Origin: Pontibacter burrus
Lineage (GTDB): Bacteria; Bacteroidota; Bacteroidia; Cytophagales; Hymenobacteraceae
Length of the DNA stretch: 64,000 bases
Assembly (NCBI RefSeq): GCF_010686685.1
Contig: NZ_JAAGWD010000006.1
Coordinates: 309,924-373,923 of the forward strand
Direction of reading: 5' to 3'
Shown here: positions 54,886-63,873 of the stretch, piece by piece
Layout of the letters: every line of letters begins with the position of its first letter
Position numbering within the stretch: position 1 is the stretch's first letter
The notes under the pieces: model-generated
Seen by the model: the letters and a program-made list of their open reading frames with translations, nothing else
Databases searched by the model: none
Told to the model about the DNA's origin: nothing
Made by a program: the position numbers and the translations under genes

Positions 54886-56248
54886 CGCTGTTAGAGAAAC
54901 TTAAAACTACCTGGGTGCCATTCCCTTCAACTGAGTTTACCTCAATACTGCCGCCGTGCAGCTTCATTATCTTCTCTGTTAGGGAGAGTCCTATGCCTGT
55001 ACCTTTGTGCCCGCGCGCATTAGTAGCTCTGTAAAATGCCTGGAAGATATGAGGCAACTCCTGTTGAGGGATACCTATCCCCTTATCTTTTACTATTAAA
55101 TTTATTCCCTGTGTAGTTGTCTCTAACAAGATGATTACCTCCTGGTTATCAGAAAACTTAACGGCATTTTCAAGTACATTGGTAAGCGCTATATGTAACA
55201 GGCTTTTGTTACCGGTTATTTCAAGCGTGCCTGCATCAGATGGCATATTCTGCAAATCCAAGGTAATGGCATGTTCCGGGTAAGCAAGGCGTATTTCTGA
55301 TACACATTCTAGCAGTAACTCATCAATTCGAACCTGCTCTTGCTTCATATTCTCCCGATCAAAGCCTGTCTGTGCGAGCCCAAGCAAGTCGCTTGTAAGT
55401 TTCTCGAGCCGATCTGTTTCCCGTTGCATTCTTTCGAGCGACAGAATATACTCTTCAGGCTCGCGCTTTTTGAGTAAGGCGACCTCAATTTCTCCACCAA
55501 TAGCCGTTAAGGGGTTCCGTAGCTCATGGGAGGCATTAGATATAAAGTTCTTCTGCATTTCAAAAGACATCTCCAGCCGGTTGAGCATCTGGTTAAACGT
55601 ACTGACAAGGTTACCAATCTCGTCTCTCCCACTTTGCTCCTTTAGTCGTAAATGAAGGTTTGAGGCTCTTATATTATTCACATCCCTTACAATCTGATTG
55701 ATAGGTTGAACAACCTGGCGGGTAAAAAATAAGCCCCCAACTATAACCAACACCAGACTTCCTAAAAAGCTAATGATTAATATTCTTTTAAGCGTAATCT
55801 GCTTACTTTGTCCATATAGGTCTTCAGCCGAAACAAGCACATAAAACTGCCCTTGATTATCATCATACTTCCACCCTACCCACTGCCGTTGGTGCGTTGT
55901 AAATTCAATAAAGCCATGCTTATCCAGTCTGTCAAAATTTTTATCAAGCCCGGATAAATGTACTTCCCCTAATTTAAATGCCGGTTTGCGGTTGCTGTCA
56001 TAAATATGCACCTGCTCTTCGGGCAATGATTTCGTGAACTGTTCCCTTACCCGCTGCATCATTCTGGGGCTTAATTCATCCTCATCCAGGTAAAGTTGTG
56101 CGGCAATATGGGCCCTCTCGTGCAGCCTCTCCTGAAACTCTTTTTCGGTATAGAGTTGAGAGAAATAGTAAACAACTATACCAAGGAGAAAGAATATAGA
56201 AGCGAAAAGTAACGTAAAAGAAAGCGTAAGCCTTGTTCTGAAAGTCAT
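54881..56248 (-). CDS. Membrane sensor kinase of the efflux operon
   Basis: A 455-residue CusS/CzcS-type kinase: membrane helix 1 (TLLFASIFFLLGIVVYYF), a periplasmic sensor of about 130 residues, membrane helix 2 (IISFLGSLVLVIVGGLFF), HAMP, HisKA with NASHELRNPLTAIGGE and ATPase with NAVKFSDNQE, DKGIGIP and GTGIGLSLTEKIM. It is 12 bases after its regulator gene and converges on czcA, which suggests it senses the exported metal in the periplasm. Confidence 0.9.
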   Translation of the reverse strand: MTFRTRLTLSFTLLFASIFFLLGIVVYYFSQLYTEKEFQERLHERAHIAAQLYLDEDELSPRMMQRVREQFTKSLPEEQVHIYDSNRKPAFKLGEVHLSGLDKNFDRLDKHGFIEFTTHQRQWVGWKYDDNQGQFYVLVSAEDLYGQSKQITLKRILIISFLGSLVLVIVGGLFFTRQVVQPINQIVRDVNNIRASNLHLRLKEQSGRDEIGNLVSTFNQMLNRLEMSFEMQKNFISNASHELRNPLTAIGGEIEVALLKKREPEEYILSLERMQRETDRLEKLTSDLLGLAQTGFDRENMKQEQVRIDELLLECVSEIRLAYPEHAITLDLQNMPSDAGTLEITGNKSLLHIALTNVLENAVKFSDNQEVIILLETTTQGINLIVKDKGIGIPQQELPHIFQAFYRATNARGHKGTGIGLSLTEKIMKLHGGSIEVNSVEGNGTQVVLSFSNSV

Positions 56249-56259
56249 TCTAGCTTGTT

Positions 56260-56931
56260 TTATGCTTTAAGGACATAACCCATCCCGATAACAGTGTGGA
56301 TCAGTTTTGGGTTAAAGTCCTTGTCAATCTTGTTTCGCAGATAGTTTACATAAACGTCTACTACGTTGGAGCTAAGATCAAAATTTAACTCCCACACATT
56401 TTCAAGTAGGTCCAGGCGGGATAATACTTTGCCTTTGTTCCGGATAAAATACTCCAGCAAGGAAAACTCTTTTGCTGTCAGGTTAATGAGCTTTCCACTA
56501 CGTGTTACAGCTTTTGTATCAAGATTTACTTCCAGGTCAGCGACTGTTAATTTTCCGCTGGCCTGACTCAGGTTACTTCTCCGGGTAAGAGCTCTCACCC
56601 GTGCCAGTAGTTCTTTAAACTTAAAAGGCTTTGTGAGATAATCATCAGCACCCGAATCCAGTCCATTTACTACATCTTCGGTAGTGCCCAAGGCTGTAAG
56701 CATCAGGATAGGAACATGCATGTTGTGTTTTCTGATGTCCTGACAAACCTGTATACCATTGCTGTTCGGCAAAATCACATCCAGTACAATCAGCGCGTAG
56801 TCTTTCTGGAGGGCAAGGCTCAGACCAGTCTGTCCATCGTAGGCTACATCAACCTCATACGACTGTTCCTGTAAGCCCTTCTTCACAAAAGCTACTACAT
56901 TGGGTTCATCCTCGATTACTAAAACATTCAT
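56260..56931 (-). CDS. OmpR-family response regulator
   Basis: A 223-residue regulator: receiver with D51 (LIVLDVILPNSNGI), Lys in KPFKFKELL, then a winged-helix DNA-binding domain (LTAKEFSLLEYFIRNKGKVLSR, VYVNYLRNKIDKDFNPKLIHT). It should bind direct repeats of about 10-11 bases, and the 11-base repeat array at 49159-49202 is the best candidate. It is the first gene of the regulator-kinase pair. Confidence 0.93.
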   Translation of the reverse strand: MNVLVIEDEPNVVAFVKKGLQEQSYEVDVAYDGQTGLSLALQKDYALIVLDVILPNSNGIQVCQDIRKHNMHVPILMLTALGTTEDVVNGLDSGADDYLTKPFKFKELLARVRALTRRSNLSQASGKLTVADLEVNLDTKAVTRSGKLINLTAKEFSLLEYFIRNKGKVLSRLDLLENVWELNFDLSSNVVDVYVNYLRNKIDKDFNPKLIHTVIGMGYVLKA

Positions 56932-57077
56932 GCCATTACAAATTCATACTCTAAGGTAACTATAAATCACAAGACTATTGCAGGCAATCGGCTTGCAGGG
57001 TTGCTTCTAGCACTATCCGTATAGTTGTTAATTGCGTATTATTTTGAGGTTTTCAGTTAACTTCTATATCATTGTGA

Positions 57078-57992
57078 ATGCTATCCCGCAAAAGAATTGT
57101 AACAGGTATTTTTTTAAGTATCTTTTTATTAAACCCTTTCTTAGGTTTTGCCTCGCACACTTATAATACTGATACTACACAACTAAACAAACAGCGGCTT
57201 TATATTCTGGGCACTGCCTTTACGGTTGGCTATTCGGCTATGCTGGTTGGACTAAACAAGGCCTGGTATGCAGAGCAGGAGCGCACAAGTTTCCATTTTT
57301 TTAACGATAACAGCCAGTGGAAGCAGGTAGACAAAGCCGGGCATTTCTGGGGTGCTTTTCACCAGAGCCGGGCTGGAATTGACATGTTGCGCTGGGCTGG
57401 CGTGCCGGATAAGAAAGCTATCGTTTATGGCGGTCTGCTGGGTGTGGTTTTGCAAACTCCTGTCGAGGTTTTTGACGGTTACCAGAAAGACTATGGCGCT
57501 TCGGTTGGGGATCTGGTGGCAAACACGGCAGGCTCTGCAGCTATAGTTATTCAGGAGCTTGCCTGGCGCGAAGTTAGAATAATGCCCAAGTATAGTTTCC
57601 ATAAAACACGCTTTGCTGGCGAACGCCCGAATGTACTGGGTAAAAGCCTGGCAGAACAAGCATTAAAAGACTATAACGGGCAGACTTATTGGCTATCGGT
57701 GAACGTCGGTGATTTCATGGCTGAAGAAAGCCGTTACCCGAAATGGTTAAGCATAGCTATAGGCTATGGCGCTGAAGAAATTGTGTATAATCACAATGCG
57801 ACCAACCATAGTTTAGGCTTTGATGCACACCGCCAATACTACCTGAGCCCCGACCTGAACCTGATGCATTTTAAAGGCAGAAGCAAAGTGCTAAACACCG
57901 CCTTATATGTTTTGAGCATCGTGAAAATTCCGGCCCCTGCACTGGAGTACAACCGGAAGGATGGGTTTAAATTTCATGCACTATACTTCTAA
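57078..57992 (+). CDS. DUF2279-family envelope protein
   Basis: The 304-residue protein has a signal peptide (GIFLSIFLLNPFLGFA). It matches the Bacteroidota DUF2279 pattern: QWKQVDKAGHFWGAF, GVVLQTPVEVFDGYQKDYGASVGDLVANTAGSA. The Lys-Ala-Gly-His and Asp-Gly-Asp pattern also recalls VanZ/YfiM-type proteins. Function unknown. Confidence 0.8.
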   Translation: MLSRKRIVTGIFLSIFLLNPFLGFASHTYNTDTTQLNKQRLYILGTAFTVGYSAMLVGLNKAWYAEQERTSFHFFNDNSQWKQVDKAGHFWGAFHQSRAGIDMLRWAGVPDKKAIVYGGLLGVVLQTPVEVFDGYQKDYGASVGDLVANTAGSAAIVIQELAWREVRIMPKYSFHKTRFAGERPNVLGKSLAEQALKDYNGQTYWLSVNVGDFMAEESRYPKWLSIAIGYGAEEIVYNHNATNHSLGFDAHRQYYLSPDLNLMHFKGRSKVLNTALYVLSIVKIPAPALEYNRKDGFKFHALYF

Positions 57993-57999
57993 ACAGTCG

Positions 58000-58007
58000 T
58001 ATCTTTG
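58000..58007 (+). promoter_or_regulatory. -7 element for the Smr-domain gene
   Basis: TATCTTTG matches TAnnTTTG, start near 58011, 60 bases before the preferred ATG. It shows that a frame starting at the TTG at 58014 would need a start codon at the very 5' end, so 58071 is preferred. Confidence 0.55.
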
Positions 58008-58070
58008 CTTTAGTTGAGTGCTATAGTTTATAGTTACGACAACCGAACATCCATTAAAAATAACGAAACT

Positions 58071-59024
58071 ATGAACGTAGGAGACCGCGTGCGGCTGATG
58101 TCTGGTCGTGAAGAAGGCATCATAACCAGGATACTGGACAACAATATAGTGGAAGTAGCGATTGACAATGACTTTACGATTCCGGTTGCACGCCGCGAGA
58201 TTGTGGTAATTGCAGCTGAAGAAAATAAATACATGCGCACCGATGATGTGGTAGAAGCTCCAACCCGCAGGCAGCCTCCTGCACCGGTATTCTCAGCGCA
58301 AGGCATTTACCTGGCTATGGTGCATCAGTCGGAAGAATTACTGGCTGCAACTATAGTTAATAACACCGATTACGATCTGCTTTTTACCACCGGCGAAGAG
58401 CGCAACAACCAATACCGAGGCCTGCAAAATGATAAGCTGGCACCAAAAACCACCCGCGTAATTTCACATTATCATCTTAAAGATTTTGAAAAGTGGCCAG
58501 GCTTAGTAGTGCAGTTCTTACAACACCGAAATGGTGCTCCTGCCCTATTTGAACCGGTCACCAAACGTGTGCAGTTCAGAGCAAATTCTTTTTATAAAAG
58601 CAAGAAAACAGCTCCGGTCATCAACAAAGAGGCTTACCTTTTTCAGTTAGATACCAAACCGACAACTATAGATCCTGATAAAATTAAGGAGCAGTTGGCA
58701 GAAATAGCTGAGCAGAAGGAAACCAACTATAAACTACAGGCTCCGGAACACGAAATCGATCTGCACATCGAAAAACTCACGGAAGACCACAGTGGTATGA
58801 GCAACAGCGCCATGCTGAAACTACAGTTGGAAACCTTTCAGGATGCTTTAGACAGGGCAATGGCTTCCAACATGCACGAGATTGTATTCATTCACGGAGC
58901 AGGTAATGGCATTCTCCGCAAAGAGATACAGAAAATCCTGAGCCGAACACCAGGTATCAAGTTCTTTGAAGACGCCCGTAAAGAGAAATTCGGTTACGGC
59001 GCCACCCTGGTGAGATTTAAATAA
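58071..59024 (+). CDS. DUF2027 / Smr-domain protein
   Basis: A 317-residue protein starting MNVGDRVRLMSGREEG, the usual start of this Bacteroidota family. The first 60 residues form an SH3-like barrel, the middle is the DUF2027 domain, and the last 85 residues are an Smr domain (HEIDLHIEKL, then IVFIHGAGNGILRKEIQ with the HGxGxG-type loop) as at the end of MutS2. Smr domains nick DNA or RNA; the role of this fusion is unknown. The AACTATAGTT palindrome at 58349 is inside the gene. Confidence 0.88.
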   Translation: MNVGDRVRLMSGREEGIITRILDNNIVEVAIDNDFTIPVARREIVVIAAEENKYMRTDDVVEAPTRRQPPAPVFSAQGIYLAMVHQSEELLAATIVNNTDYDLLFTTGEERNNQYRGLQNDKLAPKTTRVISHYHLKDFEKWPGLVVQFLQHRNGAPALFEPVTKRVQFRANSFYKSKKTAPVINKEAYLFQLDTKPTTIDPDKIKEQLAEIAEQKETNYKLQAPEHEIDLHIEKLTEDHSGMSNSAMLKLQLETFQDALDRAMASNMHEIVFIHGAGNGILRKEIQKILSRTPGIKFFEDARKEKFGYGATLVRFK

Positions 59025-59128
59025 GGTTGAAAGTTGGGAAGTTATAAAGTTAGAAGGTTGTTGTAAAAGATCAACACATTAACTATCAGCCATTTAACAA
59101 TCAACAACTAACAATCAACAATTAATCT
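59025..59128. other. Simple-repeat spacer before rnpB
   Basis: It contains serial words AACAATCAACAACTAACAA and GTTAGAAGGTTG that can partly pair. No gene is seen. Confidence 0.5.
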
Positions 59129-59136
59129 TACCTTTG
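59129..59136 (+). promoter_or_regulatory. -7 element of rnpB
   Basis: TACCTTTG matches TAnnTTTG and gives a start at about 59140, a few bases before the RNase P RNA fold. -33 is not clear. Confidence 0.55.
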
Positions 59137-59145
59137 TAAACTATA

Positions 59146-59550
59146 AAAGGGAAAACAGCAAGCCATCTTATCGCTGCTCTATTTAGAGGAGAGGAAAGTC
59201 CGGGCAACGCAGAGCATCCTACTTCCTAACGGGAAGGGTCTGTTTTGGAGACGAAACAGATACAGCCAGTGCCACAGAAAATAACCGCCAGCCTTGTGTT
59301 GGTAAGGGTGAAAAGGTGCGGTAAGAGCGCACCAGCGGCTGGGTTACCAGTCCGGCTGGGTAAACCTTAGGAGTTGAAAGACCAAATAGGCTGACAGTGC
59401 TCCGTTTCGGCGGGGCTAAGGGCTGCTCGTCCGATGTCAGTGGGTAGGTCGATGGAGCCTGTGCGCGAGTGCAGGCCTAGATAAATGATAAGACGTTTGG
59501 CTTATGCTAAACGACAGAACCCGGCTTACAGGCTTGCTGCTTCTCTTTTT
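59146..59550 (+). ncRNA. rnpB: RNase P RNA (bacterial type A)
   Basis: The catalytic RNA that matures tRNA 5' ends. It shows the signature GAGGAAAGTCCGGGC (59188-59202), ACAGAAAATAACCGCC in the core, and the 3' ACAGAACCCGGCTTAC. The ends pair: CAGCAAGCC (59156-59164) with GGCTTGCTG (59531-59539), closing helix P1. A T run ends it at about 59550. Confidence 0.95.
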
Positions 59551-59745
59551 ATAGTTCCCTACCTCTACACTTCACTCCCATTTTATTATCCTTGATTGTG
59601 CCTGGCTACTGGCAGTTAAGTTAAGTCAACTCCTTTACCTTCTAGTCTCAACAATAGAATTCAGGTCAGGAACAAATCAAACTTAAAGCATTTCTCAAAC
59701 TATAAACTATAGTTTTGTTATCCGACTGGTAAGTACTTTGTTTGT

Positions 59746-59753
59746 TATCTTTG
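59746..59753 (+). promoter_or_regulatory. -7 element for the C-x2-C protein gene
   Basis: TATCTTTG matches TAnnTTTG; start near 59757, leader about 18 bases. A perfect AACTATAGTT is at 59705-59714, just upstream of the promoter. The stretch 59551-59745 holds no gene. Confidence 0.5.
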
Positions 59754-59774
59754 CAATGCAATTTTTAACAAGCT

Positions 59775-60767
59775 ATGCCTGATTTAAAACTATATGACCC
59801 CTTCACGAACATGCAGTTTACAGATGAAAACTGCTTTTTGTGTGGTACAACTATAACCAAAGAACACCGGACACCAGTATTTGGCGAATGGATGCAGGAC
59901 AAGTACAACCTGCGCAACAAAGAGCTACTGATGCTGGATAAAAGTGTAACCACGTTTGATCAACTTACTATTCCGTGTTGCGACCAGTGCCACCTTAACC
60001 ATGTATTGCCGCTTGAGAGTGAAATAGAGGATGCCGCTAAAACTGAATATGATGGGATCTGTACACTTGACCAGAAGCGTATTTTCCAATGGATTGGAAA
60101 GATGTATTACGGCATGCTGGTAACAGAGCTGATAAAAGAAAAGGATCCGCTGATTATGCCGGAAAACCCGGTAAGCGAGAACCCACAGATGCTGGGTAAA
60201 TTCAAAACCTTTTATCAAGTGCTGCAGTCCTTGCGCGTACCGATGAAATTCTCAGATTTTCTGCCGTGCTCTGTTTTTATTCTACAGGTAGCCCCCACTG
60301 AGGATGACTTACCTTTTGAGTATCAGGATGAACTGACCACCATGTGTTTCAGCATAAAACTGGGCCCTGTAGTTATAGTTTGTAAGCTGTTGGATAACGG
60401 CATTATACGAAATGTTTTAAACAGGTTGTATAAGCTTACAGAAGACCGGGAGTTACACCCGATTCAGGTTGCTGAATTTAAGGCACGTGTGTTTTATGCA
60501 GCTTATATTTTTAACGTGGTACCGGATTATTTTATAAGACCTGGTAAACCTGAGGACGAGCAGTTAATACTGGATTCGCTGATAGATGACATTACAAACG
60601 AAGTATTTAACCCTTTTGAGCCACTGGCTTATGCGCACATGCTCGAAGAGATGCTGAAACCCTGGAGTATCCGTGAAAAAGATATCCTGGAAAACCCTCA
60701 AAAGCCGATCTCTTTCCTGACAGATGATAACGGTGAATTTAAGACTATAAAACAGTTTGCGAAGTAA
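59775..60767 (+). CDS. Uncharacterised protein with HNH-like Cys cluster
   Basis: A 330-residue protein. Near the N-terminus stands CFLCGTTITKEHRTPVFGEWM, then CCDQCHLNHVLPLE, a C-x2-C ... EH ... C-x2-C pattern like zinc-bound HNH proteins of the EHVIP type. The rest is an alpha-helical domain with no known motif, no signal peptide and no membrane segment. Family not recognised; a nuclease-derived or nucleic-acid-binding fold is possible. The stop overlaps the following terminator stem. Confidence 0.65.
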   Translation: MPDLKLYDPFTNMQFTDENCFLCGTTITKEHRTPVFGEWMQDKYNLRNKELLMLDKSVTTFDQLTIPCCDQCHLNHVLPLESEIEDAAKTEYDGICTLDQKRIFQWIGKMYYGMLVTELIKEKDPLIMPENPVSENPQMLGKFKTFYQVLQSLRVPMKFSDFLPCSVFILQVAPTEDDLPFEYQDELTTMCFSIKLGPVVIVCKLLDNGIIRNVLNRLYKLTEDRELHPIQVAEFKARVFYAAYIFNVVPDYFIRPGKPEDEQLILDSLIDDITNEVFNPFEPLAYAHMLEEMLKPWSIREKDILENPQKPISFLTDDNGEFKTIKQFAK

Positions 60768-60807
60768 TAAAAAAGGCTTCCAGTTTACGCCGGAAGCCTT
60801 TTTTATT
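60766..60807. terminator. Bidirectional terminator
   Basis: A perfect 16-base stem (60766-60781 with 60792-60807) with a ten-base loop, between converging genes. A perfect AACTATAGTT (60814-60823) lies six bases beyond and touches the stop codon of the SIMPL gene. Confidence 0.9.
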
Positions 60808-60822
60808 ACTATAAACTATAGT

Positions 60823-61539
60823 TTAGTTTTCTATTATAAAGCTGACACTAACAGTAGACGTTACCACAACTTCGCCGCCGGCAATACTTGGGCCATCAGC
60901 ACCCGCACTATCCATTGTCTTCATCATGGCAGCCTCAGCGTACATCGGAATAGGGCGACCACCGTTCGTGCTCTCGTTGATAGAGTAAACCCTGCCTACT
61001 TTTGCTCCCAGTTCTGTTGTTAAAGCAGTAGCTTTCTGCTTGGCATCATTCACAGCTTTCTTGCGGGCTTCAACTCTGTATTTCTCAATGTCCGCCACTT
61101 TAAACTGCACCCCTTCTACCCTGTTCACGCCAGCGCTATACAAGCCCGACATCAAATCGTCAAACTTATTCAACTTCCGCACCAGTACAGTCATAGTTTT
61201 CTGGGCAGTATAAAAATCAGGAGTAGTTCGGCCATATTCTCCGCTGTTGTAAATCGGGTACACGCTCATGTAAGATGTCTGGATATCTTTCTCACTTACA
61301 CCCTGCTTTTTCAGATACGCAATAATAGTGGCGGCTTTGGCATCTACTTGCTTACGCGCCTGGTCCAGTGTTTTCTCGCGTACTTCTACACCCATCGATA
61401 GTATTACCTGGTCTGGCTGTACTCTTACTTCGCCAATACCATTGACATTAACTAATGGTGGCAGTACTTGTTGCTGTGCATGTACCTGCATTAACCCTAT
61501 CGTAAGAAGAGCCAATAGCATGAAGATTGTTTTTTTCAT
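60823..61539 (-). CDS. SIMPL-domain periplasmic protein
   Basis: A 238-residue DUF541/SIMPL protein starting at MKKTIFMLLALLTIGLMQVHAQ, a signal peptide; an ATG 27 bases earlier is unlikely. It has VNVNGIGEVRVQPDQVILSMGVEV and KAVNDAKQKATALTTELGAKVGRV, typical of the family, and is found in the outer membrane or periplasm. Function is unclear. Confidence 0.85.
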   Translation of the reverse strand: MKKTIFMLLALLTIGLMQVHAQQQVLPPLVNVNGIGEVRVQPDQVILSMGVEVREKTLDQARKQVDAKAATIIAYLKKQGVSEKDIQTSYMSVYPIYNSGEYGRTTPDFYTAQKTMTVLVRKLNKFDDLMSGLYSAGVNRVEGVQFKVADIEKYRVEARKKAVNDAKQKATALTTELGAKVGRVYSINESTNGGRPIPMYAEAAMMKTMDSAGADGPSIAGGEVVVTSTVSVSFIIEN

Positions 61540-61625
61540 GGTTAGATAGATTTTAATTAAATGCATAGCATTTTGCTATATAGGAGCTATTATCAAATGT
61601 TATACCATAAATACATGCGATAGGA

Positions 61626-61661
61626 AATAAAAAAAGCCTTTGCTCAAATGGCAAAGGCTTT
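61626..61661 (-). terminator. Terminator of the 107-residue gene
   Basis: AAAGCCTTTGC (61633-61643) pairs with GCAAAGGCTTT (61651-61661); on the minus strand a T run follows. Confidence 0.8.
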
Positions 61662-61679
61662 CTAAAACCTAAATGAGTC

Positions 61680-62003
61680 TTACTCAGAGGCATACTCAAA
61701 ATCATCATCCATAGTATGGCGTGCAAGTAAAACTGCGCCTATAGTTAGTGCCCCAGCCATTAAAACAAGCTGTGTAGTTGACAACTTACGTGATGCACGC
61801 ACAATTATATTACCAACATCCTGCAACAGATCTGGTAGTTTTTCGTGGTTGCCCTGCAGTACATGCAAAGCAGACTCTACTGTCTTAGACATGTCCTGTG
61901 GTTGCAACACTTTCAAGGCGCTTTCATCAGACTTTTTTTGCTGCTTGCTATCGCTACTTTGGTTGCTATTCTTATTCTGGTTTTGCTTCGATTCGTTTTC
62001 CAT
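61680..62003 (-). CDS. Single-pass membrane protein of unknown function
   Basis: A 107-residue protein: a polar, Asn/Gln/Ser-rich N-terminus (ENESKQNQNKNSNQSS), a conserved-looking middle (HEKLPDLLQDVGNIIVRA) and one membrane helix (LVLMAGALTIGAVLLA) near the end. Family not recognised. Confidence 0.6.
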   Translation of the reverse strand: MENESKQNQNKNSNQSSDSKQQKKSDESALKVLQPQDMSKTVESALHVLQGNHEKLPDLLQDVGNIIVRASRKLSTTQLVLMAGALTIGAVLLARHTMDDDFEYASE

Positions 62004-62077
62004 AGTTATATGTAGTGTTCTGACTATTGGTTTTAATTACTTATACGGGATACTATACAATTAATGTTGATGACACC

Positions 62078-62350
62078 TTAAGCCATCCGTCCGCCAAACT
62101 CTTCCACCATTTGTGTCATGCGTTGCACCAGGCTGTTTTCATTTACCATCATGCTGGCAGGAAAACCGACACTAAGTTCATTTATTTCAAGACTTTGCTG
62201 GTCAGAATTATAGTTGTAGCGTGCTTTCACGCCTTTTTCATCGATTGTACCCTCGTTGCCCTGCAGGCTTAATCCTAATTGCTTCAATTTATCTTTAAGC
62301 TGATTAAAGGCTTCCGGACTTACACTTGTAAAATGCACTTGTTTTGCCAT
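62078..62350 (-). CDS. Small protein of unknown function
   Basis: A 90-residue protein (MAKQVHFTSVSPEAFNQLKD) of alpha/beta make-up, without signal or membrane segment. It ends 75 bases before the 107-residue gene and may be co-transcribed. Not recognised with confidence. Confidence 0.6.
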   Translation of the reverse strand: MAKQVHFTSVSPEAFNQLKDKLKQLGLSLQGNEGTIDEKGVKARYNYNSDQQSLEINELSVGFPASMMVNENSLVQRMTQMVEEFGGRMA

Positions 62351-62495
62351 ATTCTTTTGTTTAACTCTTACATAATGTAAAACTACAATACTTTACAGAA
62401 CTACACTAACGCTATAAAAATGTATTTGTTAAGCCTCTAACTATAGTTTACGTCATCAATACTTAAGCTTTAACAAATATTTTCACGCAAAATTA

Positions 62496-62526
62496 TTTGC
62501 AAACAAGAAACAAATTTCTATCTTTG
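62496..62526 (+). promoter_or_regulatory. Promoter of tRNA-Glu
   Basis: TTTG (62496-62499), 19 bases, TATCTTTG (62519-62526): a full Bacteroidota promoter with the same spacing as that of the SRP RNA. Confidence 0.85.
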
Positions 62527-62548
62527 CACCCGCAATACCGCAACAAAC

Positions 62549-62620
62549 GGTCCGTTCGTCTAGGGGTTAGGACTCCAGATTTTCATTCTGGCAACAGGGG
62601 TTCGATTCCCCTACGGACTA
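62549..62620 (+). tRNA. tRNA-Glu (TTC)
   Basis: The cloverleaf is complete: acceptor GGTCCGT with ACGGACT (first pair G-T), anticodon arm CCAGA-TTTTCAT-TCTGG with anticodon TTC, and T arm AGGGGTTCGATTCCCCT. No CCA is encoded. Confidence 0.95.
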
Positions 62621-63095
62621 CTGAAAGGGAAAAGTGATTATTCTGATCGCTTTTCCCTTTATCTTTTTCCACCACAAACTGCTGTATCTGGCTGGAAAGG
62701 GCGAAAAATCCATTTACCCGCTGGGTTCGATAACCTTCCATTTCACGGTCATAATACACCCCTTCAGGAAACAGCATCGCTTGCAGCTACTTTCTTGCTT
62801 GCACATTCGCTTTACTCCATGACTGTAAGATAGTTACTGACTTTTCTAAGCCTATTTTAATGAACTCTTTGGGATTCGATAACGCTGGTGCGCACTTTTC
62901 CAGATTTCGCTCGATTTCCAGCAATTCTGTTTTTAGTTCTGACCTGTATTTAGTGAATAGCTCTTTCTCGATTTCGCCAAAGGCATAACGCCGCTCTAGT
63001 GTGTCCAGCTTCTTTTTTAGCTCTGTGTGCTGGACATTTAACCGCTTTTCTTCACTCCTGCTTTCTTCTGTTAACTTGCAATAAGTTTCTTCCAT
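62583..63095 (-). pseudogene. C-terminal remnant of a serine recombinase
   Basis: Only the part after the catalytic and zinc-ribbon domains remains: a coiled coil (ERRYAFGEIEKELFTKYRSELKTELLEIE) and the typical end MLFPEGVYYDREMEGYRTQRVNGFFAL of Bacteroidota site-specific serine recombinases. A TAG at 62787-62789 interrupts the frame between VQARK and LQAMLFPEG, and the frame then runs on into the tRNA-Glu gene (SVVRRGIEPLLPE). The N-terminal half is missing and a TAA lies two codons upstream of the first ATG. It is therefore dead. Confidence 0.8.
62624..62660 (+). terminator. Terminator of tRNA-Glu
   Basis: AAAGGGAAAAG pairs with CTTTTCCCTTT, followed by ATCTTTTT. It overlaps the 3' end of the recombinase remnant. 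Confidence 0.8.
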
Positions 63096-63517
63096 GATTT
63101 AAGCCAACTTAGGCAAATACCTAGGTCGATCAATACGCTGTAGCCTTTCGAATTTGGGGAGGACTTGTTCAAGCGAAAGCGTACCAGAAAGTTCACTCCA
63201 TCAAAGTAGAACATTACCGGGTCTCCTACGCCAGAGTCAACCATATCTGTAAAGCCACAACCGGGGCCACGCAACGGATCCTGTATAGGCTCATTATCCA
63301 GAATTGGAATGGCTTTGTAGCCGATCTCACTTTCTCCATTACCGCGGTCATTGCTTTTAAAGCCAGCTGTGGTCTTGGAAGTATAGCCATCCTTGTTCGG
63401 ATCTAGAATGGCCCTTCCTTCTGCAGTGGAGGCAGGTTTATAGATTAACCCTTTGGTTTGCCCATAGGAAAAGTAACAGCACACTAAGAATACTGTGAGA
63501 AGGTAGAGTTTCTTCAT
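63071..63517 (-). pseudogene. Truncated secreted surface-protein gene
   Basis: It has a signal peptide (LLTVFLVCCYFSYGQ) and the start of a large Bacteroidota surface protein: GLIYKPASTAEGRAILDPNKDGYTSKTTAGFKSND, DSGVGDPVMFYFDGVNFLVRFRL, SPNSKGYSVLID. Such proteins usually run on for hundreds of residues. Here the last 17 residues (from LGICLSWLK) look foreign and the frame ends inside the recombinase remnant. The join is near 63124. Most likely a deletion or insertion fused the two genes. Confidence 0.65.
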
Positions 63518-63873
63518 TCGGCTAAAAGTTGAGAAACAGTTATGAATATTTTTTAATCCTAAAAGAATAAAAGACCAGTCATCCCATCAGAGATTCCTTT
63601 TCTTATATTCCAAAGTTTAATCAGACTAGATTTTGCTGTGCGACTAGACTTCTATCTACACCTTATAGTATAAGGCAGAACATCCTTGCAATAGCTAAAG
63701 CCCCTTTGTTTAAGTGTAAGTTCTTAAGTATGCGCATTCCAGCTTACCCGCTAAACCCAACCGGCAGGCTTAGAAATTAGGTGAACCCAATTGACTGGTA
63801 ATTCAACCATAGTTAAAAAAATCAGGCTTCCCACTTGTAGCAGAAAGCCTGACATGATTGAGGTAGTCTATAG
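63518..63873. other. Intergenic stretch
   Basis: About 355 bases with no supported gene. It may hold the promoter of the truncated gene. A terminator for the next gene is at 63815-63852. Confidence 0.5.
63815..63852 (-). terminator. Terminator of the gene at the window edge
   Basis: TCAGGCTT (63822-63829) pairs with AAGCCTGA (63845-63852), with seven T on the minus strand. Confidence 0.75.

Noticed and set aside
58014..58070. TTG start for the Smr-domain gene
   Set aside because: It lies only about three bases after the predicted transcription start, and the family start MNVGDRVRL is at 58071.
62583..62777. A separate 64-residue gene next to tRNA-Glu
   Set aside because: It is in the same frame as the recombinase remnant upstream and is separated from it only by one TAG, so both are parts of one broken gene.
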